A DNA stretch of 64,000 nucleotides, taken from NCBI GenBank assembly GCA_914767715.1, contig OU612072.1:11284001-11348000 (forward strand), read 5' to 3'. This document shows, one piece after another, positions 1-13,233 of this stretch (position 1 is the stretch's first letter; every line of letters starts with the position of its first letter). Made by a program: the position numbers and the translations under genes. The DNA comes from Membranipora membranacea (lineage: Eukaryota > Bryozoa > Gymnolaemata > Cheilostomatida > Membraniporidae). The notes beneath the pieces were generated by a model. The model was not told where the DNA came from. It saw nothing but the letters and a program-made list of their open reading frames with translations, and did no database searches.

Positions 1-3000
1 AAATCCAATTAATGCACAGTAAAATTATGTCTATTGTCACCAATAGCCTGAAAACTTGTGAAGACTACTACCTAGCGAAATCAGTACTTAATAAAATACA
101 GCTAGTTATCCATTGGATGAGAACAGACATCTTATGTTTGATTAATCAATCATCTTAAATACATTTGCATTAACCCAATTGCCTCTTAACCATCCCCATT
201 GCCTCTTAGCCCAGGCCTTGCCCACATTCTTGACTCATCACATTTATTTCAATAGCGGCATTGATAACAACAAGCAGACATCAGCTTTGTGTTATGACCA
301 TTGTAAGCACGGGATATATTATTGCATGTATATTTCTTATTGATAGAGAATGAATTAATTCACTTAGAACAAGTACAATCACAAGAATTTTGGTGTGACG
401 ACCCAAATTCGGTTTTGCTATTTAGGGTGCGGGCACATGTTAGGTACACATACTAAATTGACTCTTACAATCACATATACATGATAATAGTGTAGTCTTG
501 ATGTCAGTGTGCCCATCACTTTTAACCATAACTCAGTGTAAGGGCTACCTGCGCCTTTGGCCAAGTTCAATCAGTTAAAACTAAACTAATTAATGATGTA
601 AACTTTTCGCCCTTCAAGACTGGGTTATGTTCAGCATATTGGACAGTAGAGGGTCAAAAGATTTGATTTTTGCGCTGCAATCAAAGTCCAGATTTATGAC
701 TGAATGCACTTTGCACTTGTCATAGGCTGATAAAGATGAAAGATCACACAACTTTTTCGAAAGACCGGCATCAAATCACGTAATGATCGGTACAGAGAGT
801 AAAATATAAGCTAGTTTCTGTAAACAATCGATATCTTTATCAATTTTAGCAATGGCTGGTCAAAATTGTTTGGCTAGATTTAGTTTGAGCCCCTAAAACT
901 CTATACCCCTCCTCCGCCTTGTGGCCACAAGCTTTATTCTACATATAGTACCTGTAAACCAGTGTGGTTTATTTTGCGATTCTGACAATCTATACTGATT
1001 GATCTTGATGGCTGTGTTGTGATGGTTTAAAGTGGTGGCTCATTTCCCTTGGCTATAGCACTAAGTGATACATAGATTCTCATTGCAGAATACACTGCCT
1101 GACAAGCGTGTTGGCCCTCTCGTCATTGTTTACTTGGACTATTAACGTGAGAAATTGACCTACGTCCGTTTGCCAAAGACATTTGGGCAGCCTTGGTATT
1201 CAATAGCAATGGTTTGGAATATGTTGTTGAATATTCATTATATTTTTATGTAGCCAAATTAGAAGGAAGTTGTGACAAATCATGTACCCATAGGAATGTT
1301 AAATCAGGAAACTATACATTCCGGACTATTCCATGCCTATCTTGTACTGTGAATGTGAATTAATTTAGTAGGACTGTCGCCTCCTGACACACTGATATAT
1401 TATGACCTGATTTTAAAAATCTTAATTCCATAAGTGTAGTCCATGACTAGTGGGATTTCCCAGTCATCATCTATAAACGATCTTAAGGGTGGCTTATTCC
1501 AAAATAATGTGATGACTAAGTATTGATAATTAGCTGCCAATTTTTTCTCACTGAGAGTCTTCCCCTTGAATAGTTTCTGATTAGAAAACTTCCCAAAAAC
1601 ACAAGAGTCTATCAATATCATGATGTTCCAAGACTTGCTGAAAGAGTATGTCACAATGTTTTTTTACAATGAGCAGAAAATCCCACAACTGCTCATCAAG
1701 GTAATCCATGCACTGATAAGAACAGCATTATTCAATTCTGAGATCTCAAAGACAGCATTGTCGAATGATATTTATGTCTCACTACCACAAGAAACATTGA
1801 ATTTTGTACAACCGTTTAGGTGTAGAGTATGGGAGTGAAAAAAACTGTTTTCAGGACGGATAGTCCCTGCAAGTAAAACAGTCTCATGTTTGACATGCAA
1901 ACATGCCTCCTTGGTATGAAAAATGAAGGTAGCAACCAACATCAATTGGGGACAAAGCTCCTCAATTCATATAACCGTATGTGCTGCAGCTTGGGTAGGT
2001 TGAAAAAATGTGTGCTAAAACAGGTTCAACTCAGGATGAGAGTGCACGGCTCCAAGTAGTTAATAGCAGATATCCTAAATAGCACATCATCCCATACCTA
2101 TGATGGTAAGATAACTCAATCGGTTAGCATGCTTGCTATTCCTGGACAGGCAGGTACGTAGTTCTAGGGAAGGAAAGGCTGCTATAATGCTCAATAGAGC
2201 GGCCTAAAAATGTTACAATTGAATATTCCATGTCAGAATCAGCTCATTTGGGACTTCTGTATTTAAATCTATATCATTAAAACGCTATGGAGGCTCGGGA
2301 TTAGCCACAGACTCCACAGGGGGAGCTTACAATACCCAATCTGGTATTACTTCACACTTTCAAGGAATTCCGCCTTCCCTACCATATTATCTTAACTACA
2401 GCCCTGACAGGTGATTGGTGCCGCAGGAGTCATTGGTTCAAGACCCATTAGGGAGCTTTCAAGGTTGATTGTCAATTATTGCAGCTCCTAGCATCCTCGT
2501 GTGCATGAGTTACCTGCGTACTTATCTTCTGACTGACTGGTCTGAGGAGTTGTGAAAGCATTCACAAAGATGTAACCGGTCATTAACTGTCAAATTTGGT
2601 GAAACACTTGTGTCTGTGGGCTCTTTTGGTCAAGCTTAGAACTACGCTATAAGCTCCGGTAATGTCATGAAATTTAACTCTTCAATGCAGTTGCGGTGCA
2701 GTCTGTGTGTCAGGCACCCTTGTAACCAATCAAATGTATTCGTTTGAGCAAACTAGAAACAGAATTGTGCCCCGATTCTCAGTTGCAGTCCTAGTATTCT
2801 TTATTATGAAGATGGCCAAGTTCAAGGCTTCTTTGTAGCCAATCAATCGTCTGTCTGTGATGAACTGCTATTGTCTCTATTTATTGTCATGTCCAGAAAG
2901 ATGATCATTCGGTTCTTTTTGTGCCCGTCTGTCTGTCTACTGCTGCCTTTGCAAGTGGTTACCATTCTGATACGAACCTAGATAAGCGCTGAAATATTGA

Positions 3001-4451
3001 ACTTGCTGCCTAGATATCCCACCCACGCACTGAAGCCCAGCATGACTCCCTCATACCCCCAACCACTGCAGATGGTTTAGCTATGATACTCAATTCACAC
3101 TGGCATTCATTAAGAGTTGAGTAATTGTTGCACTTTAAAAGTTGTGAGTAGACAATTCCTAAATAGTGCAATACTCCAGCTTCAATAACATGTTGATATA
3201 ATGTGTGATTTTAGCTTTTGTTACATGCTAAGATTTGATGTCATACAAAATATGGTTTATTTTCCAATAAAAGACAAAGTGTTTTATTCAAATGGGTTAT
3301 ACTAACATAATTAATTTACTTTCATGATACAGATCTGATGTTCATAATATTGATATCCACTGTTATCGCTACAACCGTACACTCTAAAAAGTGAGTCACA
3401 TAAATTTATATGCATTGTTCACTATCATAGCTATTACTTGTTGTAATCTTATCACTTGACCTTGTCCTATTTAGCTCCTTGTTATAATATGGACATTCTT
3501 ACGTCAACAGTACATAGTACCAAACAGCGGAGTGTTTAATTCAGCCTCTCTTATCAGAAGATAAAACTAATAACATAAACTAGGTCATAACTTGTACTTA
3601 TAACTGGTGTGCTCACTCACTCATGGCACTCAGATAAGGTTGGAGGTGTAGAACTAAGTATTGTTTAATGGCTGAGATATTTTGTAGATTGAGAACTATG
3701 GAGCTAAGATTTGTACTTTTAACTGTGAGTAAGATAAAGATACTTTCCTTTTGCACTTTGCTGACACCAAGTTGGTTCTTTGATATTTTCTCTCATCAAC
3801 AAAATCATTCTCTCCTATATTCTATCTGCATTGTGCACATATGAGTCCTGTCCGCCATCAGCATGTGTAGCTATGTACTTTTTCCATCAAGGCTTTTTCT
3901 TCTACAGATTCTATTGACTGTGACTTTGAAAGGTAGTTGGTGTATGAATCAAGATACACAGGATATAGTTAGTCGGTGAGCCACTGCGCTTATATCTGCT
4001 TTCTACAGTGTAGTGATTGCCTAAGCTTGGTATTGCGTTTATATAACCATATTTTGAGGAGCTGATATTAGGATAGCTTTGAACAAGATTATTTTTGGGA
4101 ATACCCTATAAGTAGCGATTTGTTGTAGTCAACTCTGTTGAGTGGATATATTGTAGCTAGGTAGCTAAGTTTAATTTGTTGCGCAATCCAACCTGATAGT
4201 GTACGTCTTATGTCAACTCAAAATCACTACCAAATTGTATCGTGAACATAATTGCTCACTTTCAAGATTGTGCAAAATGCTCAATTTAAACAATAGGAAA
4301 CCGTCACAATTTTCCATTAGTATAAATATTGCAGTCATAGTTAAATTCTGATATTTGAGTAGTAACGTTATAAAGAGCTGGGATAGTAAAATGATTATTA
4401 AAAATATTTGCAGAGAATTATGGTCACTTCTTTCAACAATGACTTAGACCA
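1..4451. other. No supported gene in this stretch
   Basis: AT-rich sequence. The only open frames are short (84 and 72 residues near 1400-1838) and overlap each other on opposite strands. They lack flanking splice sites or any recognisable motif, so I leave them out. A weak tRNA-like segment lies at about 2105-2178. The upstream exons or promoter of the NHL gene at 4452 may lie here, but I could not identify a signal-peptide exon or promoter. Confidence 0.5.
2105..2178 (+). repeat. Degenerate tRNA-like segment, possible SINE head
   Basis: The stretch holds an A-box-like segment (TAACTCAATCGGTTAGCATG) and, about 45 bases on, a damaged B-box-like segment (TAGTTCTAGG). This is the layout of an internal pol III promoter. 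The arms do not fold into a proper tRNA, so this would be a decayed tRNA-derived SINE at best. Confidence 0.25.
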
Positions 4452-7400
4452 ATGAACTTCGAAAAAAAAACTAACATTTTGCATAAAATTATTATTCACA
4501 GATTAGAGAGGTCTAGGGCTAAAGACTTCACAACAACCTCTCATGATGTTTATCACATTGAGATGGATCTGTACCACCCAGGACACATCATCTACACGGA
4601 CTACTGCTCACTCAAGACAAGCAACAGTAAATCTTCAACGATAATAGCAGGGAGTACTAATGAGAACAGAGAGGGAAGAGGGTCCGAAGCCCGTTTCAAC
4701 CGTATAGCTGGATTCACTCAAATCTCAGCAGCGCGTGTAGTTGTAGCAGACCATAACAATAACTGCCTGAGAGTAGTCGATCGCTTTACAGGGATAACTT
4801 CCGTGTTGGCTGGAAAGTGTCAGTACGCAAATTACATTGACGGTCACCCTGGTCAGTTCAACGGTCCCCATTCTGTAATAAGAGACATTCATGAGGAGAG
4901 TAAACTAATCATCACCGACTTCTATAACAGAGCTGTAAGGATAGTAGACATATGGACCCGAGCAATGAGCACTTTTGTGAAGTCTGACATCCTCATGTCT
5001 ATTACGTTCCTGACACAGGGTGAGAACGGTGACATGTACGTGATAGCAGCGACTAATGCTCTCTACCGTATCACATATCGAGGAAAGTACATCAAACTCA
5101 TCTCAGGCTCTCCAGGGAATTCAGGCTACACAGACAGCTCTCTCTTAAACTCTTTATTCTCTTTCCCACGTGACCTCGCATACATCGGGCAAAAAACTCT
5201 GCTCGTAGCTGACCATAACAATAATAAGATTCGACTAGTTGACATGGACAGCAACAGAGTATCTACACTGGATATCTGCTCAGGATGTCTGAAAATACCT
5301 CACTCTCTACTGATCACCAACTACACATCTCTGTATGTCGGACAATACAAAAAAATCCAGCAGTTTATATGTGAGTTTACAGAATACGCATCAAGATTAT
5401 AAATATCACATGAGGCTGTTTTACTCTGTGTGTTAGTTTGATTTTTTAGCCAGTTGCATGGTCAAGCATTAGAACACTTAGCCTTCATTTAACTGATATA
5501 TATATATCATGTATATGTGTATACCATAGATATTGGAGGATAATCAAAGTTTAAAAATGAGTAAGTTTATGCAGGATAAGTTTAATATATTATCACAAAA
5601 TTTCCAGCAGTTATTGTTTAGATCCCGAAGTGACCACCACACCTTCAACCACAACAACCTCTACACCAACCACTTCCAAATCATCAACAACAACACCAAC
5701 CACTTCCAAACTGACAACTATCAAACCAACACCTGTCACACGGACAACTACATCATCAGCAACAACCCCACCAACAAGTTTTACCAGTTGTCAGGACAGA
5801 CATATGGCATACCATGTGACATCTGAAGATGGGAGAGCACTAGTAGAGATACTTCCTGGAGTGAAAACTAGATTTGGCGTTGGTAACCATGTGATTTACG
5901 TAGGCAGCTGTACGCTCAATGTTCGAGTTATCAATGATGGTGAGTAAAACTTTAAATCTCACGTGTGAGCTTGAAATATAAAAATAACAACCAGGTCATC
6001 CCAAACTCAAATCATATGCTTCCCTCAGTGCTATCTTATCCATCAGTGTTGCAACATCAATATATGAAAATATATTAAACCCTAGCTACTTCACAATTCA
6101 CATACAACCAAATCTAAATATCTGTCACCTTACCTTATCACACTGCTGTTGATTTGTGATTCAACTGCCATCAAACTCAACTGCAATTGTTGTCAATATC
6201 TCATTTTTTGGCAGCGATTGTAATTGAATTGAACAATGCTAATTACGACAAATCATCAATAGACTACAGTCAAGTCACTGTTGTGTAGAACAAAACTGCT
6301 CTGACCAATCAAGGAGATTGAACATCAACAGAATAGTGCGTACAATGTGTAATTCTTCATTTATCTTAATTACTATCATTTTATTTCTGCTTCCTACAGG
6401 GTCATCATCCAGCAAACCTGATGTCTGTGTAGATACAACTCTGAGATATTATGTTACATCGAAGAAGGAAAGGGTTAATGTCCAAATCTCATCTGATTAT
6501 TCTATAGAACTCCCAGTTGGTAAATTCAGATATAAAGTGTCTACCTGTGTGGTCTCTGTGGAGGTTATCTACAATGGTGAGCGATATATTAATGTCATGT
6601 GCAGTCATGTTTTTATCTGCTGAAATGGATGCTAGGTATAGAAAAGAGGGAGGTAGACAGAGTAAAGTTCTCTGCTCTATCAGGAAGTTCAAAGATACTG
6701 AGTAAGGTGCTGGATATACCAGGTTAGGGGTTCTAACCTGATACCTACCACAGACCAGCCAGAGCACCAAAATTGTTCTGTGTGTACATTTCAATAGATA
6801 TTCACCATTTAGCAGTAATAGTTTGGCTCCTCAGCGGCTCAAAGGTTGAAAAATAAACTGCACACATGATATAAGGTTTAGTGAGGGCCTGCGTAATGGT
6901 GTAATGCGTGCATTGTGATATTTTACAGGTGCAAGCTCTAACACAGAACTGTGTCCAGATGTAATCAGAGAAGTTGTCTCCCCATCCACTGGGTTATCAG
7001 CCCTATACCTCTCAATAGATGGGAATACTCATACGCTTGAACTTCCAGTCGGAGTATACGGTTATCAAATCCATGGAGATAATACAAATTGTTCACTGAA
7101 CGTAGTAATTAAAGGTACAAAGAATTAATTTTTTATTCATGGCAGAAGTTTAATCTCTCATTTACTTGCAATTTTTAACTCATGAATTCATACCCGGCAA
7201 ATGGTGTGCTTGTGCCAATTCAGTGAAAGATGTTGCTTTTAGGACCTGTTAGAAATCAGTTGTTGATAATTCATATTAACAATTTTCAAATTTAGATTAT
7301 CTGCTGGTAAGGCAGATAGATATGGTGGCCAGGTACGATATAGGGTGCTCACTGCTCAGTGATAACATTGCCCTATCTACTCTGAAGGTCCTAGCCGATG

Positions 7401-8641
7401 GTAATGTCAACCAGATAAAAGAAATATGTCAGCAAGGTGAGTGGTTTGTCAGATTCATGTCTGTACATCCATCCAAGAGGGTAACATTAATCGTCAACTG
7501 AACTTTCATAATGTGATTGGTGGCACTTGGTACATAAACAATCCATGAAAGCCTCAACCTGGTTTGATAAAGGCATTGATCAACTAGTGGTTAGCATCTT
7601 GTGGTTCAGTGGCACTACATAGCCTCATTTGTGAGTTTCGAATGCTTACTTTCCAGTAGTAAAGTGAGCCAGAGGTCTAGTAAATAGTATTTGAATAATT
7701 ATTACAGACTGCAGCCCACAGACTGGTTCTCAGGCTAAGCTGAGTTGTGAGAATGATACATTAACAGTAGTCTGGTCAACTGATGCTACCTTCAATGGTA
7801 CAGTTACAGAGATACCGCCTGACCTAAAACAAAGACTCACAGACAGACTTATTAAGGAGAGTAAATATCCCACACTGAGTCTTGCAGTCATCACAAGGAT
7901 TCCCCCGTAAGTCATCTTAGTTCTAGTGTACTACTGTATACCTTCACTGTTATATATTCACACACACGGATATCTTTAGACCCAAATTCTATTCTGTTTA
8001 GATGAGATCTTTGTCTGTCATTTGTGTATAAGCTGTCATTTGGTTCTCGTTCTCTGACCTTGTCAACCTGACCTTGTGTTGCATGGCACATTGATATTGA
8101 TCAAGTTAAATCGATAACAGGCAAGTCAGTATGAATATTGGCCTTGAATATGGTTTTATTTTATATGCCCTTTTCAACACATTTATGACATAATGCATTA
8201 GAGCAGTTTTCAGTTTTATGTTAACATTAACATTTCACCACGAAGTCATTTAGATCTTTGATCTGCTGATTGTCATGTAATGGTTGCCTTTATCTTCTAA
8301 AAGGAAAAAGCGGCTGGCTAATTGGAAATCATTGTTCCTGTTTTAGAAAATACTATATCAAGATGTTGTAACTGGCAATCTTTATATTAATCTTTATCAA
8401 TAAAATGAGCAGCCATTATATACAGGTCTCCCTTGATAGCACTACTGCAATGTGCTATTTTGACCAAGTTGTTCAACGAAATCCATATTATCTTTTATCC
8501 GTTAGGCTAGTATACCCAACAAAGACAAAGACTGGAGCTTATGCTGAACTCGTGTTGACTTCTTCATGTCTTCAAAATAAGGATTATGACTTAAAAACAG
8601 ATTCATGCGTAGCAATCAATAGTTGTACTGCAACACCGTGA
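4452..8641 (+). CDS. NHL beta-propeller protein with Thr-rich linker and small Cys-bearing repeat modules (7 exons)
   Basis: Exons by splice site and phase: 4452-5370, 5622-5939, 6400-6576, 6929-7114, 7296-7436, 7708-7906 and about 8413-8641, which join to 722 codons. Residues 1-306 form NHL-type propeller blades, e.g. VVVADHNNNCLRVVDRFTG and LLVADHNNNKIRLVDMDSN, a fold used for binding. The second exon begins with a Thr/Ser/Pro-rich, probably O-glycosylated stretch (about 311-363) and ends with a module that starts at a Cys. Exons 3 and 4 each encode one related module of about 58-62 residues: Cys near the start, a middle block like IELPVGKFRY or LELPVGVYGY, a second Cys near the end. Exons 5-7 are Cys-bearing and less similar. 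Exon borders up to exon 6 are all phase 1. The start is uncertain: ATG 4452 gives no signal peptide, and an AG at 4500-4501 could be an acceptor from an unseen upstream exon. The last acceptor (8412) is weak and was chosen because it keeps phase. Confidence 0.72.
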
Positions 8642-8880
8642 CATCAAATGGAATGGGTTCCAAAATGCAGACATGTTTAACAAAACCTGAGATGCAAAGG
8701 CTAAACATGTGAGATGCTCTTTTTACCAAATTATTTTTCATCAATTATTGTGTTAGTATCATATTTTGGAGTTATCTACACCTTCTCTTGATCACCTAAC
8801 TAGAGGCAATAATGTAGTAGCCTCCAACGTGTAAACATGCTTTTGCATCATGGATCAACTAAAACTCAACTTTACTTCTA

Positions 8881-9270
8881 AAGCTGCGTTTACATTAGGC
8901 CGTCTTTTGGCCCAGTCTAAAGTCTGACCGACAAATTACTAAGACGGAGGCTGAGACTGTGTGGTGTGAATAACAAAAACAGTTGACTGACCTTGTCTGA
9001 CCAGCTTTTAAGACGGTGTCTGGCATTTTGAGCAGTGCTCGTTTTGCCGTCTCAATACTGCCCGTCTTAACACAAATTCCTAATTTAGCGATCACAATAC
9101 TGCCCTTTGTTCTATCACTCACATTTATTTTCTCTGAGACTGACATTGGCTAAGCCGGGGCTATGTAAACACATGCCAGTCTCAGACTCTGGCTCAGACT
9201 TGGGGTTAAAGACTGCTCAGTCTTGAGTTGGTTGTCAGCTGACGGAGACGGCCTAATGTAAACGCAGCTA
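8881..9270. mobile_element. MITE with 23-bp terminal inverted repeats
   Basis: Positions 8882-8904 and 9247-9269 are perfect inverted repeats (starting AGCTGCGTTTACATTAGGCC). The element is about 390 bp, has no coding capacity, and its inner part is rich in repeated AGTCT/AGACNG motifs on both strands, typical subterminal repeats. A TA dinucleotide lies one base outside each end, compatible with a TA target. The superfamily cannot be fixed from the sequence alone. Confidence 0.85.
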
Positions 9271-9460
9271 TACACTACTTCCACAGTCTTCTAACACCAA
9301 CCAGATCAAACTTTTACAAGCAATAATTATAGCAAATCAAGGATTTATTATATCTATGGTGAGTTATGACTCTCAGCCTGTCTAGTATTAATCACATCAT
9401 CTTGATATTTAAATCTTGCATCATTCTGACACAACATTGAATCTAATCATTGATATTATG

Positions 9461-9514
9461 TATTGTGTATTGTGTATTTCGTATTGTGTATTGTGTATTG
9501 TGCATTATGTATTT
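9461..9514. repeat. Short TATTGTG tandem repeat
   Basis: About seven imperfect copies of a 7-bp unit TATTGTG, with variants at TATTTCG and TATTGTGCAT. It is a simple repeat with no sign of function. Confidence 0.8.
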
Positions 9515-11205
9515 AGAACACTGATATTAATTATTATAGGAGCTATAACCGGGGCACTACATTACTCGAAACTAATCTATACCCATGAAGCAAATACAAT
9601 CTAAAATCTATATCTTTTGGTGGTTGGAATAACCAATAATTGTAAGTTCAACACATTGTCAACTCAATATTATTTTAAAATTGACAGTAATTTTTCATTC
9701 TCTGAGGCATCATTTTTAACACTGCCAAATATTTTAACAGGTTACATTTTAACCTGAAATTGACATTGCAAGATACCATCATTACTCACTCACTTACTCA
9801 CTATTAATCCTTTGTTTAATATTTTATGCACAGTTCACCTAACCAATTACACCATTATTATCATTTTAGGGTACAATTCCAAAGAAATAAATCTTGAAGC
9901 CAAAAACATTCTTACACTACCATCATTCTGATACAATTATGTAGTCTTTGCACTCTGATTATACCATTTAAGACCATTTCTGCTGCTGGAGAATCCGAGA
10001 TTGTCAGAGTATCATAATTGTAGGGAGCTCCTCTCGTCAGTTTTGTAGTATTTTGATATTGTTAATATCTGATGTGCTATATTTCCTTCATTCTGAATAT
10101 CAACTCTCTATCTCACTGATTATGAATATAGTGATTACCAAAACATTTTATTGACATCATTTCCTGGATAATCCATCATGCTCTTTGATCTAAGTTCAAA
10201 GCCAGCACCTTTAAACATGTAAACGGGAACAGATGTGACATGTCTTGTTGGCTTTCATGTATGTATCAACTGCAGCTACAAGTGCAGGCTTACACATTGT
10301 TGGTGAAGTTTTCGTTGCACAATTTAAGTAGATGTTATTATTATTATGACCACTGACGGCAATGGATACTGGATCAGGGGGAGGAAGTATATTCAGTCAA
10401 TTGTTGAGTTTTCTGATATTTTTTTTACCCTTTAAGGGTAGCGGTGGAATTGTCCCTCATGTTTAATAGTATAGTACTGATATGACGCCCAAATACTTTT
10501 GCATGTATCTTATCTCAGTCTCCAGTCTTTCATCTTCAACCATTATGACTCGGAATGAATATTCCGGAAATTTCAACAACAAAAATATTGTTTTTTGTAT
10601 AGACTCAAAAAAAATTAATTTGCCTGGGTCACCAGATAGGGGGGGGGGGGGAGGCCTTAAGCTATCTGTGTGTTCAAAGACTCAGCTGTCCTCACATTCA
10701 TTTTATGTTAACATCTAGTGCAGCATTATTGCTCCTAGTCTTAGTTGCCCTACTGTTTGGTTCTGAAACTCTCAAAATTTTATCCGGTGTCCTATGCACA
10801 GTCCTCTCTCATTATATTTTTCCTTTTCTGGGGATATTTTGCTCAAAAAACCTGAAATACAGAAAGGGAATGTACTGTGGTCTTTGACAGTCATATTCAT
10901 AATAAGTCTACCGCAGAAATCTTAGATGTACAGGTTAGCGCAAAATCCCAATAAATCAACAGTTAACACAGTTAACGGGTGAAATGTTTTTAAGCTGTAA
11001 TGGTTGTAGTGGTGTAAACATTTCGCACAAAAATGGTAATTTTATCAGATTCATCTCTTAGCAACTAGGTTTAATGTGAACATTTATCAGTCAATTCTTG
11101 TGATATCTTGATTTTCATCTTGGATGTTAAGTTTATTTCAGGCACAAATAACGATCACAAACACAGCATACTCAGCTTCGTTCTAAACTAGAACATTCAT
11201 TCATC
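9515..11205. other. No supported gene; simple repeats only
   Basis: AT-rich. It contains a G-run of 12 near 10640 and scattered short open frames without splice support. The 78- and 60-residue frames at 10482-10887 show no family motif. Confidence 0.5.
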
Positions 11206-12454
11206 ATGTTGTTTAAGACGGTGATCCTATTGATAAATGCTGTTATACTGGAGCGATCACTTACAGCTAGTTTGAAGACGAGTAAGTGTACTATCGTTAG
11301 AGTTTCTGCTTGTTGCGAGTAACTTTAACAAGTGAAAATCAGACATAGGATTGCCAACGATCTCAACATATTGGACACTAGGTTGAAGCAACCCTAATGG
11401 ATGGCAACAACAAATGCAAACTTATTTTAGTATTTGCACTGTGCACCGTCATACAGACAAGTTATTACTATAGGGAAAAGATTTGCAAACTCGATTTGTC
11501 CCAAGTACAACAAAATTGCATTTATGAATGAGGCTTTCTTTGTTTTATCTTGTAGTTCATAACTGTTCATGTATGAGAGATGGGAACAAGTACATCCAGT
11601 TAGCTGAGCATCAATGTGAGAAATTCACTCATGTTGGGACCATAACAGGACTGAGTTACACCCACAACTGCCCTGGAGGACACTTGTGTCTGCGAGCACG
11701 CTCAAGAAGTAACCTGTGAAGGTTGTGGGACACCAGGTAGGCATTTCACCTGTCTTGGGAAAGTTGGTGAACCTCGGTGTCAAAGAAGGTTTTGTGTCAG
11801 TCTATAAATCTTGCAGATTGCGATTTCAAGTCTCAAAATGTAACAAACTGTCTGCTGTTTAACAAAGTAAGGACAACTTCACTGAAAGTCAAATAAATAA
11901 GAAAATATTTGAGAGAGGTCAGGCAGGTTACTATAAGTTTATGCTCAATTTCTAACAAGACGAACCAAGAATTACATGGGATTCAATTGAACTTTGTTGA
12001 ATAATATAATTATATGTTACAGCATGTGAGGATGTTGGCAATTAACAATTTGAAGACATTATGGGGCTAGGAAGGGCTGGAGAGTGTGCAAGGTAAACTT
12101 CATAGTTAATTGTGTGTAGCTTATTGTTTTTCAGGCTCAGACATAATGAGGCAAGGTTAATATTTATAGCTTTGATTTTATTTTAGGTTGATGTCTATGG
12201 TCAATAGATCAATCAATCGTGGAACCCTTAGACAAAGATGAGCTAATGGGTTACCTTACTTGTTAATTTGCTTTAAAACAAAATAAAATAAAAAGTCTCT
12301 AAGAACACTTGATATTATTGCAGGGGTGACCAGTTATCCAGTGAGCTCTTATCAACATGTGGGTTTAAAGACCCAGTTGCATCCACATTGCTTCAAGTGA
12401 GACTTGGTGATGCCAACATAAAGACAACATGTATTTCAAAGTCACTTGGAGAGG
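11206..12454 (+). pseudogene. Decayed gene for a secreted Cys-rich protein
   Basis: Four exon-like blocks with good splice sites: 11206-11281 (signal peptide starting MLFKTVILLINAVILERSL, donor GTAAGT), 11556-11736, 12023-12092 and 12324-12454. The second block starts in frame (HNCSCMRDGNKYIQLAEHQC) but runs into a stop at 11717-11719. A second frame over the same 3' end reads CEHAQEVTCEGCGTP and joins in phase to the third block, so a one-base shift near 11690 is likely. The third block holds an in-frame TAA before QFEDIMGLGRAGECAR. The fourth is fully open (GDQLSSELLSTCGFKDPVAS). The product would be a secreted Cys-rich protein; I do not recognise the family. Sequencing error is the alternative to decay, but two separate lesions favour decay. 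Confidence 0.5.
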
Positions 12455-13233
12455 GTGAGAATTTGTGGGACATTATACTTTGTCAAGTTTAGGCTCTTTA
12501 ATCATAGTTACGATTCGCATCATACTAGTTGACCATTTCAAAAATGGATCATAGTTTGTGGACCTATACGTGATCTTAGACAGACAAATACATGTTCATA
12601 GGTATATGGTATATTGTCAAAGTCTCCAACTGATTGCCACCCATCCCCGGCAGTAAAAGACTTTGAACATTTACCTATTTAAATTTCCCCGGTTTAAACT
12701 GTTGAGCAAATAAAGAAGTAATCTTTGAATAACAATGGCGCCTAAATGTTTTGATTGTGGGCAGGCAAGGACCTATAGAGACCCTGTATTTCTCTGCCCT
12801 ACTTCAGGTGATGATTTGTTCTGTGGTGTAGTAAACTGCCCACCCTTGCCCTCAGTGCCAACCTAAAACCACTCATATGTAGCAGACATGTTGAGAGAGA
12901 GTGTTGTAAGAGTTAGGTGTGGGAGTAAGAGCATGTATGCTCTGCTTGCTCATGCTGTTCCTTCTCTGGCCGTACAGACTGAAGAGGTGAGTTATAACAT
13001 ACTCTATGAGGCGTACAACTTATAGCTCATGTGCTGAAATGAATGAATGATTGTTAGCAGTCCAAAAAGAACAACCCCACAGGCAGTTCCTAATGTACCA
13101 TTTTCATCACACTCTATCCTTCATAAGCTTGGTTGGTCTGACCTAGCATGCTCGGACAGGCTACTAGGTCTGGCAATGGTCCTATTCAGTCACACCAAAA
13201 GGTATGTTTTTCCATCCAGACAAATCTCCAAAA
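12455..13233 (+). other. Possible further remnants of the Cys-rich gene
   Basis: A short open frame at about 12735-12865 reads MAPKCFDCGQARTYRDPVF and ends at a stop. A further Cys-containing stretch at about 12880-12985 ends at a GTGAGT donor (12987). They may be 3' exons of the decayed gene upstream, but frames are interrupted and no join could be confirmed. Confidence 0.25.

Noticed and set aside
5533-5826. 97-codon frame rich in Asn and His
   Set aside because: It overlaps the Thr-rich exon in another frame; the Thr-rich frame joins in phase to the propeller exon, this one does not.
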